From positions 18,221,859-18,271,524 of the forward strand of contig NC_087081.1 of the NCBI RefSeq assembly GCF_026151205.1: DNA of 49,666 bases, written 5' to 3'. Source of the stretch: Bolinopsis microptera (lineage: Eukaryota; Ctenophora; Tentaculata; Lobata; Bolinopsidae). The notes below the pieces were generated by a model. It was given only the letters and a program-made list of their open reading frames with translations. It searched no databases and was not told where the DNA came from. How positions within the stretch are numbered: position 1 is the first letter of the stretch; each line of letters begins with the position of its first letter. Shown here piece by piece: positions 24,587 through 36,500 of the stretch. Made by a program: the position numbers and the translations under genes.

Positions 24587-27500
24587 TCAACAGGGTTTAT
24601 TATTGCAAGTAATTTCATGTGAGTTTTTGTGACTATTTTGATTGAACCTCTTATCACAGTAAGAACAGGAGAAGGGTTTCTCCCCTGTGTGTATCCTCAT
24701 GTGACTAGTTAAATTACTGCTCCTATTGAACCCTTTACCACACACACTACACTTGTGTGGTTTCTCTCCAGTGTGTATCAGAGCATGTTTCTTCAGATCA
24801 CTTGATTGTAAAAAAAGTTTTCCACAGTACTTACACTCGTGTTGTGATTCTAGCTCACGATCACCATGTGTTCGCTTGTGGTAACCAAGAGCATGAGGTA
24901 TGTTAAAAGACATCGGACACACATCACATCTGTATTGTTGTAGTGTGTGCTCTGTGCTAATATGATCATATAGTTCCTGTTCAGAAGGTTTCTTAACACC
25001 ACACTGCTTGTACCGACACCTGTATGTCTTGTTAGTGTGGTTATTGTAGATGTGAGCAGTGAGATACTGCTTCTGAACAGCAGTATAGTCACAGTATGTA
25101 CACTTGTACTGCTTGTCTCCCGTGTGTGTTAACATGTGAACTGTAAGGTGAGGTTGGTGATCTGTTTTATATTTACAGTAAGGACAGCTGAGTCTCGCTA
25201 CCTTATTGTGTACTGTTCTGATGTGCCTAGCTAAGTTACTCCTGTCAGAAAACATCTTCCCACACGTGTCACACTTGTGTACTTTCTCTTTTCCTGACAC
25301 TCCTCGAGTCTTCCCACATGTGTGTGTCTTCAGCTCTTGCTGTGTCTTAAACAGCTTCAGACAACCAGTTGCAGTACAATGATATTGCTGACCTGTATTA
25401 ATGAAATATTACTGAAATATAATGAGGAATTGTTCAAAGATAATGATAATCTCGTGCTCACCTAATTTTTTATTTCAAGGCATATAGTCGTAATAATCAA
25501 TGATGTGACCATTTCCGACTCCCTTTGATATTACCAGAGATTGTTCTCACCATTTTCAACATCAGTCTGCAAAGAATACCCCAACTCTTCGAAATATTCC
25601 TCTCCGTAGAAAACTAGTAATTCCTCTCCCAACCCAATTGGTTTATACGAATAATACTGTATTCCACCTAGAAAATGTATTCCATGATAGAAGGCAAATT
25701 ACAACTTTACAATACACAACGATATGTAATTAATTATTTTTATTAGTATTCAACAACTAAACCATGGTTATTTTATTATCAGGATACACCTTAATAGAAA
25801 ACAGCTTAATAATATGAGGATGGTATGTAATAGGTTCATATATAAAGATTCTACCCAACGGATTTGGGTATGAGATATTCACAATTTATGTAAAGAGATA
25901 AGTAAGAACGACGTAGTAGAAAACTGGCGAAAAAGTACACCCAATTTTACCTGGGATATTTCTAACAAGAACGTTCTCTTCACATTGACCCCGAGCACAG
26001 TTAAGAAACCGTAACCAGTTGCTAGCCCTGTGACTTGCCCCGTCCAGGTAAATAACATCTCCATCCTGACTAACAGCTCTCCACGCATATCCACTCTCTT
26101 TATCTGAAGACTCTAATTTCTTGTATTCCTTTTCTGATAGAACTTTTCCCTTGTAGTTACCTGATAAAATAGATAAATCAGAACAACCAAATTTAGGATA
26201 CGAAACATTAATACAATTGCTGTTTGGCGAAAGGGACGTGGACACAAAAAAAGGAGTAAAGTCTGATCTCACCACATCACGTGACCTACCCAATATACTT
26301 CCTGGTTCAATAAACTGATACGCAAAAGCTCCATCTCCAGCCATAGGAATTGTAGATTCCTTGATTTCAATACAACTAGGTACTGGGAAGTTTGCAGTCT
26401 TCTTAGTTCCTGGTTGGCTGATATCTTCTAAACATGGGAGTAAAGGACCATGTAATTCACATTCTCTTCTCACATAATCTTTACATTGCCAGCAAACTGA
26501 AAAACAGAATTTCATTAAAAACATCATGATCATTCATAAACGTATCTACCAAATTATTACAGTAAAAGTAACAGTACCATTAACAGTTAATTAAAGCAAA
26601 GATTCGGTAAATTTTGACGAATCATTATGATTCAGATACATTAAATTTAAATTTTAGTTGCTGATATAAATAACAATAAATACCATCTAGTATTGATAAA
26701 CAATAAGTTAACTCCTATCTTCGTAGGAACTTACAATATTCAGACTGTAAGACCTCCTCCAGATCATCGTTATCATCACGGTATATAACCCCCTCTTTAG
26801 CAACCCTAGGAGGGTTACTACGTCTATTTTTAGAACCTTTTCCTGCAGCTGCTTGAAGTTCTGTCTTGGAGAAGTCTTCCTGAATGTTATCTCTCTCAGC
26901 AGTGGTATCTGTAGGAACACTAATATGTGTCTGTGTAATGTTTTGCATCTCTTCTGATTCTTTATCTTCGTCAAACAAGCTCAGTAGATAACCATCATCC
27001 AACATTCCTAGATATTCAAAATCATCTATTTCTTCTTCTTTCTTCTCAGAGTCAGGTTCTGACTCAGGTAACCAATAAGAAGGACGGGGAATATTGTCAA
27101 TATTCTCGTACACTTCTCTGTTACTGAGTATGGTGGGGAGTTTCTTTGTTTGTGTTACAGAGCTGGATCTGGTATCAGACTCTGTTGTGGTTGTTACACC
27201 AGATGTGTTATCAATTCTAAAATTGTCTGTTATACTCTTATACATGCTGTTATAATGATAACTACTGCTACTTTTATTTGTAGTTACCATGTCAATACGT
27301 TCAGTATCGTTGTGTGTACCGCTACAAGAGGGTAAGTTGTCATTCGGTTCAGGTGTTGTTGTGGCATATTGTTTGCTTTGCGGTATGTTGCTTTTGTTAG
27401 TACTCGCTTTGGTATTGTCGTCATCATCATCTAGAACAGTAATTCTATCCATATCTTTGAGCACCTCCTTCACTTTTTTGTTATACCTGCGGGAAAAACA

Positions 27501-28946
27501 ATTAACCCGTTAGCCATATTTAAAATGCACTAGCAACATGCAATCAACTACAATTACGAAACATATATTATGCATTGGTTACGAGAAGCCATTAAATGTA
27601 TATTTATGTGTAAGATAAGAAAGTATCAAAAGTAAAAACTAACTCGTCCTGCGTCATGTTGTGATGGTTATCATACAACTCAAGAGCTCGATCAAGACAA
27701 GTATCTGCCTTGTCCTTGTTTATTTTACCAAACTTATACTGTTCCTCATCATCGTCAGGCACATCATTACTCTTGTCTGACATAAGTTCATTATAGAGGT
27801 CAGGGGCCAGCTCAATTATATTTATCTCCTCATCTGAGGACTCTTCATTCTCCCTGTAAAGTAGTACTCATTAAACATATCATAACATTATTAAGTTCAA
27901 AAACTGAACATCATTGAGACTCTGACAAATATTTATGCAAAAAGAAACACGAGAAAAAGTTCTAGAACACAATTATGATCAAGATTCAAGCTATTAAAAA
28001 AATTAAATAATCAGATATAGTGTAACTAACAATCAAACATGTCCTCCAGGAATTTCTCCCAGCCACCAGGATCGGATAAGTCTCACAAGTAATTTTATAG
28101 AACTCCTCATCAGACAGTCTATGTTAGCCTCACATATTTCATGTGTAAACTCAGGGTTTTCTGCAATCAGTTTACACACATCTACAGGACCTTCTCCGAG
28201 GTGAGACGCTAGATTCTTGTTGACAAGTAGATCTTGTAATGCTGGTACAGACTCAGGTTCTGAGTGTAGGAACATCTCTAGTTCCTCTACTTCAGGAGCT
28301 TCAGCTTCTTCAGGCTGATTAACTTGTCTTACACATTCTAAACAATCCAGTTGTTCTACTTTTATCTTTTTAGTCTCAACTTTTCCATTCTTATGTTTCC
28401 CTTTCTGCGACTTCTTCTTTTTGTTGGGAGATTTCTTCTTCTTATTAACTACAGGACTGTCTTTGTCACTGTCTGAGCTGTACCTCTCAGCGGGGTTTCT
28501 GGGATCAATATTAACAACCTCCTCAAGTTTTATCAACCCATCTTCATACTGATTCAGCAATATTTCATCTGCGATGTGAGATAATGGTTATTTTATACGA
28601 AAAATGAGTTTTTGATACTACTGTGTCAAAAAACTAATTTCACAAAATAGTGCAATAATTTGATCAATCACAGTAGCCTATTTGAAGTTGGAGCAGCAGT
28701 TCAGAGCTAGAGGCTGAGAGGTTGATTAATTGTTAGTTCATTATTTGTTTAACGGATGAACATTAAACTTACACTGTGAGTAGGCTGAGGTATGTTCCTC
28801 CCATTCTTTAGTCCGGTAACATTCCAGTGGTTCATCTAGTGTCATAAAACCCAGTTCCACTAGCTTATCTCTGTTATCTCTTATTCTTTTGTATCTTTTC
28901 AGACTGTGTTCACACACACCTCCACAGTACCTGGCCCCATTATGTT
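24587..28946 (-). CDS. PRDM9-like PR/SET zinc-finger histone methyltransferase (5' end incomplete)
   Basis: Eight exons with matching GT-AG sites and phases: 28946-28774, 28568-28031, 27853-27644, 27486-26735, 26496-26290, 26160-25951, 25667-25551, 25392-24587. In order the protein has a Cys-containing segment with an RYKRIRDNRDKLVELGF helix, lysine-rich and acidic linkers, a pre-SET zinc knuckle (CWQCKDYVRRECELHG), a PR/SET domain (SGYAW, NWLRFLNCAR, LLVFYGEEYFEELG with the conserved active-site tyrosines), one degenerate finger and eight C2H2-type fingers, the last ending in Cys. The knuckle, NCAR and YGEEY motifs match PRDM9/PRDM7/PRDM11, which in active members methylate histone H3. No KRAB or SSXRD is visible; upstream exons may be missing. 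The fingers differ from each other, unlike the rapidly evolving tandem array of vertebrate PRDM9, and the last three resemble GFI-type fingers. A 129-bp in-frame intron (26161-26289) splits the PR/SET domain. Exon 2 needs a frame change near 28081. Expression and activity are unknown. Confidence 0.82.
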
Positions 28947-29467
28947 CTAAATATTACAAACTAGATTTAGTTGGAAGCAACAGTTAGTTCATGATTTTAT
29001 AACTCAACTTAGAGTTCATAATTTACAAAACAGATATACATATAACTTATATTTAAATTTTGACTTAAATTTAAATCGTTAATAAATCTGAGGAAGGAAC
29101 AACACAGGGTGATACCAGTGCACTTGGATGGTATGCATTGACCCTGATGCCTCTACTCAAAGCAGTCCAGGTAAAACAGACAGAACTAGAAATAAAGTTT
29201 ATCTGAACTCAACGCTTACCGTTTGCCAAACAGGTTTGATATTGATTGATTTGATTTGATATGATTTATTGTAAAACCAGAGCATGCTACCAAAGCTAAG
29301 GATCTATTTCCAGATGTACAAATAATTACAGAGGGCCACCGTTTACCGTTATCTTGGATCGTATATTAGTAAAAAGTATTTTTTTCTATCAGGGGTTTCA
29401 GAGATATTAGAACTCTTTCACCCACGGCAATGTGTAAGGAAGTAAGGATAGAACCTGCACTCCTGCC
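28947..29467. other. Upstream of PRDM-like exons; LINE 3' tail
   Basis: A possible minus-strand donor (GGCAAACG then GTAAGC) at about 29219 hints at another upstream exon, but no coding domain is seen. From about 29228 a TTGATTTGATTTGATATG simple tail followed by a 3'-end-like sequence suggests a minus-strand truncated LINE or SINE. Confidence 0.35.
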
Positions 29468-30635
29468 TGTCCAACCAACTTTTTAATGTAGATAAGTGTA
29501 TGGTCATGCAAATTGGTTCTTGTTATTCTAAGAATCAGTACTTGTTTGGCGGTGTGCCTTTGAGATGTGTTGAAAGCGAGAAGGACCTTGGAGTGGTCTT
29601 TAACACCAGTTTCAACTTTGAGGATCATGTGAGAAAGTGCATTGCTAAAGCTAATGGTACCATTGCCTGGCTTACAAGAAATATTATATCGAGGGAAAGA
29701 AGGGTTATGCTGGGCTTATATAAGTCTTTAGTGAAGCCTCATATAGAGTATTGTTCACAGGCATAGGCTCCAGTGGCTAAGCATGGAAACTGGTCACTGA
29801 TTCTTGAATTGGAAGGTGTTCAAAGATCGTTCACCCATATGATTGATGAATTGGGACTCATGACTTACAGAGAGAGACTGGATAAGCTGAACCTCACAAC
29901 CCTGCTTGAACGCAGGGTTCGTGGAGATCTCATTGAGATGTTCAAGATCCAGGAAGGCTTTGTGGGTTATGGTTCCAATTTATTTGGTCGTTCTGGTAGG
30001 ACTGTTGCTGGTAGATCAAAGACTCATAGATTCACCACAAATGAGACTGATTTCTTTGCCCAAAGGGTCTTGTGCTATTGGCATGCCATGGCAGTGGCGT
30101 AACGAAGGGCCCCGCAGACCCCGCTGTGCAGGGGGGCGCCGTCTTAGGGGGGGGGGGGCGCCAAATTGTTGTTTGAATGTGGGACAATTTCGAAAACTTA
30201 ACTAAAGTACTAGCAAAACTGCACGTTTTGCTCTAGATACACACTTTTTTAGAGATTTTATCGGCATATCCTCTAAAATCACCTAATTTGTTCAACTTTA
30301 GGAAGGGGCACCAAAAGGGGAGGGGGCGCCAACAGGGGGGCGCCTTTTCAGAGGGGGGGGGGGGCGCCAACAGGCAACGTTACGCCACTGGCTATTGGAA
30401 CAGTCTACCACCACTTGTGAAAGCTAGTGAGTCGGTTACTGGTTTCAAGAAGGGATTAGATGCCTTTCGGCTTCATGGATATCAGGCAAATAAGCTTGGC
30501 CACTACTGGGAACTGTCATATGACATCTTTGATAGAATAGATGTGTCTGTGTCTAATAGGAATAGTTATGTAAGTTATATGAAAGAGAATCCATTGGTAG
30601 CTAAGAGGAAGAAGGTTAATATCAAAGGTATTTAG
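29468..30635 (+). pseudogene. CR1-like LINE, C-terminal fragment, interrupted
   Basis: Plus-strand coding fragments read as the C-terminal region of a CR1-type reverse transcriptase protein: KDLGVVFNTSFNFEDHV, LYKSLVKPHIEYCSQA, then an in-frame TAG at 29764, then LELEGVQRSFTHMIDELG, YRERLDKLNLTTLLERRVRG and RVLCYW. A small MITE then interrupts, and coding resumes at WNSLPPLVKASESVTGFKKG and ends at 30635. The catalytic part of the enzyme is missing. Confidence 0.85.
30092..30390. mobile_element. hAT-type MITE, copy 1, inside the LINE
   Basis: Inverted ends CAGTGGCGTAACG and CGTTACGCCACTG, interior G-rich with GGCGCC words. The 8 bp GCTATTGG directly follows the right end (30391-30398) and occurs on the left at 30074-30081, but there a 10-bp extra CATGCCATGG separates it from the end. 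Removing the insertion restores the LINE reading CYWNSLP. The 8-bp duplication and CAGTG tips point to the hAT superfamily. Confidence 0.8.
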
Positions 30636-30677
30636 TTCAATTTTTTTTTAATTTGTAATTATATGGTTTCAAACGTA

Positions 30678-31458
30678 AAGAGTTCATTTTCTACGAATTT
30701 CTTTTGAGGATGCCCAGAGAGGCATTATTTATAATGGTTATCTCCTGAATAAGCAACAGTTTTCAGATGCTATAGCTTTAAGATATAACCTGACGCTGAA
30801 AGATTGTCCAAAACTTTGTACTTGTGGTGATTCCTACTCCGCAAACCATGCCCTCACGTGTAAACTTGGGGGTTATGTGACCTTGAGGCATAACTCACTT
30901 CGAGATACAATAGCTAATATCATGCGGACAGTCAAATGCAAAGACGTTCAGACAGAGCCCCCTCTTCTTCCAGTCAGCAGCATGCAGTTACCACGAGGTA
31001 CAGTAACTGGAGATCAAGCCCGACTAGATATATCAGCAAGATCAGTTTGGAATGCGTTGGAAAGAGCATTTTTTGATGTAAGAGTGTTTCACGCTCCTGC
31101 TCCAACCAACGCCGCTAAACCAATTCCTATGATGTATTTGGCTCACGAGACTGAGAAGAAAAGAGCATATAATGCAAGGGTCCTAGAAGTGGAAAAAGCT
31201 ACCTTTACACCTTTAGTTTTCTCCACAACAGGAGGCATGGGAGTCGAAGCGCAACGCTTGATTAAAAAGCTTGCACAAAAGATGGAATCTCCAACGGGTC
31301 AGCGTTATTCAGACTCAGTTACATATCTTAGAAAGCGCTTGCGCTTTGAGGTATTAAAGACAACGGTTATTTCGATAAGGGGGGACAGAGGGCCCAAGTT
31401 GCGATATAAACCAGACAATATTGAAGATTTAGATCTAAATATTGAGCCCTTTGGCTAG
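30678..31458 (+). pseudogene. R2-superfamily LINE tail: CCHC knuckle and restriction-like endonuclease
   Basis: An open plus-strand frame of about 250 residues without its reverse transcriptase. It carries a zinc knuckle (CTCGDSYSANHALTC, spacing C-x-C-x7-H-x4-C), the RHN motif (TLRHNSLRD), and then ARLDISARSVWNALERAFFD, where two aspartates 16 apart resemble the PD-x12-14-D of restriction-like endonucleases in R2, R4, NeSL and Hero elements. ETEKKRAYNARV, FTPLVFSTTGG and a conserved C-terminal helix (YLRKRLRFEVL) follow. The order knuckle, RHN, D..D is the known layout for this superfamily. The exact clade cannot be told. It starts directly after the CR1-like fragment and is 5'-truncated. 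Confidence 0.75.
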
Positions 31459-31601
31459 AGAATACTTTCTTGAATATTTTCGATAGTTTTTAATATTGGT
31501 AATGTTAATGAATTGTAATTGATTGATATGTAATATTTAGGCCCGTGGCCAGTTTTCATCATTATTTATAATGTTATGTTATGTTAACTTCGTTCTCCAG
31601 G

Positions 31602-31830
31602 AAGACCAACACTCAGGAGAAAGCACGTTTTGTTGTAACAGCTATTGATCTGAATGCAACCTTCGAAAGAGCATTATTTGACAACAGGGTCGCTTATCCT
31701 AATTGCAACTCAAATACGTTTAAGCCACTAGATAAAATTAACTTTACTTTATTTTAGAGAGTACTTCAGTCAGAGAAAGAGTCCTTTTTCCCACTAGTCT
31801 TTACAACATCTAAACGTATAAGACCCTTTT
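31602..31830 (+). pseudogene. Decayed second copy of the R2-type endonuclease domain
   Basis: In frame, EKARFVVTAIDLNATFERAL then FDNRVAYPNCNSNTFKPL, a TAG at 31756, and EKESFFPLVFTTS align with ARLDISARSVWNALERAFFD, VRVFHAPAPTN and EKATFTPLVFSTT of the copy at 30678. The region between these blocks is largely deleted and the metal-binding aspartate at the first position is lost, so it is older than its neighbour. Confidence 0.7.
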
Positions 31831-32702
31831 GCACTCTGTTCGTAGATCATAGCTAACCACAAAAAGAAGGTGAGTGCCAGGTCAAAAAACACATCTGCAC
31901 ACGATCTAGGTTTGAGCTGCTCGAGGCACACTTATTAAATATTTTTCAAATTTTACAGAGTACAGCAATAAATGAATATAAAATAAAATCGTTGAAAATA
32001 TCGCGATCGCCTCATTTGTAAAATATGACGGGTACCCAAACATGTTGATTCATCGTCGATCGTTGCTCTTTCGCAAAGCAACGATCTCGATGGGTTGACA
32101 TCGTCAATCAATCAGCTTATTTAAACATTTATGTTTTACTGAACCTAAATAAGTTTGAGCAATTTCGATGGTCAGAATTTGAGTTATCAACGAATTTATA
32201 CTTAGCGGGTGATACTCGTAAAATATTTGTTCCATATATTAAAGACCGTTGGCGAGTCCAACTCGGCGCGCGTCCTGGTAGGTTGTAAACCTACAACACA
32301 CCATCAAATATGATGGTTTTAGTGAAACAAATTTTAGTGAAACAAATTTAAAATTTTATCCTTTATTTTACAACCATGATATAATGATATTTACAAGCCT
32401 CCGTTTTGAAAGTTTTAAATTTTAATATTTTCACATTTCTATTTAAAATTCAAGAGGAGCGCATTTGTAGCTCAAACTCATAGAAAGTATCTTTTTCGTT
32501 TAGCGCGCACGACACGTTTTTGTGTTGCGTGTGGGGATTAGAATATTCTTAACTCTACGGTTTTTGCTAGAGTTTATTTCCTAATTTTAACTCGGATAGT
32601 ATTTTTTTAACAAAGAAAGTATAGGGAGTTATGACTTTAAGATTGTAAAAGTCATGAGTTAAATTATTAGTAAGTACTTTTTCTTTTTTAAAGTAGGGGG
32701 AA
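31831..32702. other. Non-coding, possibly internal remnant of an LTR element
   Basis: AT-rich with no ORF. A 17-bp direct repeat (TTTTAGTGAAACAAATT) lies near 32317-32350. A purine tract (AAAGTAGGGGGAA) lies immediately before the LTR start at 32703. Confidence 0.4.
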
Positions 32703-33538
32703 TGTTAGAATCTTAATTCTATTTGTAGCTTGTTTTTGTACTTCATATTACTAACCCTGTATCTCACTTTAGCAAAGGTTTAGTTCCAGTGATTGTATAT
32801 ACAGTGTTGGGGTAAAGGGACTCCAGAAGGCAGACAAGGCTCGACTCCAGACTCTAGTTGAAGTAACAGAAGAGAGAGGAGTGTCCAGTGTTTAGTTGAC
32901 TCCAGACTCTAGCGTAGCAGAAGGGAGAGGAGTGACGTTGTCGACTCCAGACTCTAGCGTAGCAGAAGGGAGAGGAGTGACGTTGTTTTAGTGATCCCAC
33001 AGATTCCAGTCGACAGATACTATCTGTGTTCTGTGACGTGGAAAGAGTGGTAAGTAGTTTATAGTTATAGTTTAGTAGTTTAGTCTAGGAGTTCCCGCTT
33101 CCTCTTTCACTTTCATTTATAGTTTCACGTGGATTACCTTTCACTTTACTCACGGTAGTTTTCCCCCAGGGTTTTTGTTTTATAGTTATCAGTTCCAGTT
33201 TTACTTGAAGTCCTCATCATTCAGAAGTCCCTCATATAGTAAGAAGAACATCATCATCAGGAGTAGTAGTTTTAATTTAATAGTAGTTTAATCTAATAGT
33301 AAAAAAGACATTGTTTAGTTTAGTATTGAAATGTGTTTTAACTATTAGTCAGAGCAGAGTAGTGTGAGTTACTGAGTCACACCATATCAATCATTCACTA
33401 TTTAAGAGAGTACATTGTAGAGTAACAAGGTTACTTTTAACACCATTTATTTGTATAACCTCTTTATTCATCTAATTTGTATTTATAATAATTGAGTATT
33501 ATTTGTTATTTAATTAACCCAAGAACAGGGTTCCAACA
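32703..33538 (+). mobile_element. Probable LTR of a retrotransposon
   Basis: An 836-bp segment begins TGTTAGAATC and ends GTTCCAACA, the TG...CA termini with short inverted repeats expected of an LTR. It is preceded by a polypurine tract, so it would be a 3' LTR in plus orientation. It contains a diverged and two near-identical copies of a block starting GACTCCAGACTCTAG (32843, 32898, 32943; the last two are 45 bp apart), as LTR U3 regions often do. No gag or pol frame and no second LTR were found in the window. Confidence 0.5.
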
Positions 33539-36500
33539 GCGCATTCTTGAAAACAGGATTAACTTGTTTATGATTATATGTTATACGACAAATATGAAAT
33601 AAAAATAAATTTAAAACTATCCGTGGTTTTTTTTTTTAAATAAATTATAATCTTACCTAAATCCAAAGCCAGCTTTGTGAAATTTACATTTAGATCATAA
33701 CATATCGTCAATTCTAAATATTTACAATGCAACATTTCATTCAATGAAACGAAAAGTTTTCAATGAAACGAAAAGTTTTTCAATGAAACAAAAAGTTTTA
33801 TTTTACATTCCTTTAATCATAAATAAAATAAAAGCTTAAACCACGAATTAGTTAGCTAGAAGTAAACTTGAGGAAATATTTTTGGTGATTGTATATAATT
33901 ATTTAAAAAACTTTATTTGGTTGTTAGTATTTTAATTATGGTAAGTGGTTGAATTTAGTGAGACAAGGTCAGTTTCTCTATTATCTTAGAAAAATTTCTA
34001 CTTTACAGTAGGCAATGCTGAGTGGCAGGAATGAGGGACCAAAACGCTTGGGGCTAACAATGGCCCATTTACAAACCACTTCAGACATGGCAATGATGTC
34101 ATTTATGCTTAATTCGTCTGAAACTGACCCTACTGCACTTGTAACATTCTATAAAAATCTCTTCTAAAAGTAAAACAAATTTTTTTTAAAAACAAATTTA
34201 AATTTTGGTATTTATTAATAACAATCAAAACATATCATATCATAAAAATAAAGCCGCGCGTTGGTTGACTGCCTCAGTATGGTGAATAATTTAAGCTTGA
34301 AGGTGCCCTGCGCATTTACAGAACATTATGCGGCGATCACATGATCACGAGGACCTGTGAGCGCCAAATTTAATTTAAACTTTCTAGAAATCGTACATCA
34401 CTACGAGTTACTCATGCTTTTGAATTATAGGAGTGCGGATTGTCAGGTATTTCATTTATTCATACTTAATCGGTTTAAAGCTGTATATTTAGAGCTCACT
34501 ATTGTTTGAACTATGAAAGCAGAACGTAAATAATGGACAATATACCGACGACAATACCAAGGACCCGAGTGCCGCATTGACTTTTCCGGATCCGTTTTTA
34601 CCGAAGGCTTATCCACCAGTTACTCATGCTGCATGTATAGTCTGATAATATTTTGTTTTATCTCTAGCAAGCATTCTGTAAGTTGGAGTGTCGTATTTAT
34701 TATAGAAGAGCCAGCCAACCTCCGCATTACAATCTTTTGTATACCAGGTTCGTTTATAAAATCTAATCATATAATAAGATTGATCCAATAGTTTAAGATG
34801 AACGGTATATCTTAGCTCATCGTTATTAAAATCCGAATGGATGAATTAATCAAGTAATGTTCCCTTCCAACACAACTAAACAACAAACAAATGCTTGCTC
34901 ACCAGTGGTGACGCAATCGTAGGGGCATGCAGTTGGTTCAGATAACTCTCACTCCGACGACAGCGTCGAGAAATTATCAAATTATGCATTTGCGCCATAC
35001 TGGACACATTTTATATTTAATATTTTGTGGTTTGTAGAAATTAGTGTCATCTAAAGTATAGCTTAACTGGCGAGCAAGCATCGTCCCACTCGGCGGGGAC
35101 GAAAATACCGAGTCCAATCACAGAAAGTTAACCAAAAGATAAAAACAAGAGCTCGGATATCAACAAAAATCACACGCTCCAGACGACGGGGGAAGAGAGG
35201 ATAGGAAGTAAGCTGCTGGGCTCAACAAATTTTGATAATTGTAAACAAATTTGTTCTTGTGCCCTATAATAATTTGGTATTGAGGTATGACCCTGTACTG
35301 TGTGTGATAGTGAAAATGAAAGTGAATGTGAATCTGTAATGCGAACGAAATGAGTTATGGCCAGACGATTCTTCAATTTCAAAATAATAAAGTCAAAGGA
35401 CTCTGTTTTAAAATACAAGCTCATTCTTATCAAAGTTTAATTCTGTCCATTCTAATTTTTCGTACCTGGACTGTATCTGCCGAATGACACAGCAATATGA
35501 AAACGCGCGCGCATAGCATTGCGCGCCGATGCTGTGCGCGCGCGCGCGTTGTCGGCCGAAACTTGGGAAGTTCCCGCTCTAATATTCAGACGACAGTGAT
35601 GACTCATTAAGAGCACTTATTTCGACCACTTTCCCGGTCGAACCATTACATACCAAATCAAACTAATTGACCCACGTGTATAGCCAATGTCCTGGCGGTG
35701 CTGAGCCGATGTAAAACTCTTCTGTAAACTTTTTTGTCTCTTGTAACTTGTTTATATTTTATATTTTAGTTATACTGTGTACTGTGTACAATAGTTATAG
35801 CGTATAGTGTGTAGTGTGTAGTGGTTATTTTGTTGTAACGTGTCACTTTATATTTTGCTACCAACGTCAGCCTTGATTTACCATTTATTGTAATTGGTAC
35901 AGCATATATCAAAATTTAAACACTGTTTTCGATCTGACGGGTGATGGGCTCTCTCTGATGGGACATAGTTCTAGGGGGTACCCGGGGTACGAGTTAACGA
36001 ATAGTGTTCGTGTCCTTCCACAATCCCCTCTCATTGTGTTTTTGACGGAGGAGGAGCCTAGTTCATCCGTCTGCATCGCTTAATCGAGTTAAAAATTTAG
36101 CCAATAACAAACTAAATTACATGTTATACTGATATCAGATGTAGAGTTTATAACATACAAATTCTAAATTTTTGACGGCTGACGATGGTAAGTCGCTACG
36201 TTTAACTCGGGACTTTTATAGTCTTAAGTCTTGGAGCTCAAAATGTCTCGTGCTGTGGGCCGTATAAACGGCGCACACCACCGCCCCGCCTTACTGCTTA
36301 CATTACTTCATGGTTGCAGGGCGGAGCCGGTGCCGTTTGTCTCGGCCTCGAGTGGCGAGTGCTTGCCCATCGAATACACGATTGAAACACTAATTATTTA
36401 CTGGCATTCTACAGTTTCCAAAACGAAGTACGAAGGTATATTAACTTTGAGCTTTGTTTTGGCGACTGCTTCATCGATGGGCGAGTAGGTATTTGTTGTT

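Noticed and set aside
30288-30390. Frame starting MFNFRKGHQKGRGRQQGG
   Set aside because: It starts within the MITE; the same frame appears in the other MITE copy at 40419. Only the LINE part after 30391 is coding-derived.
36231-36488. GC-richer ORF of 85 residues
   Set aside because: No recognisable domain; composition could be a promoter or untranslated exon.
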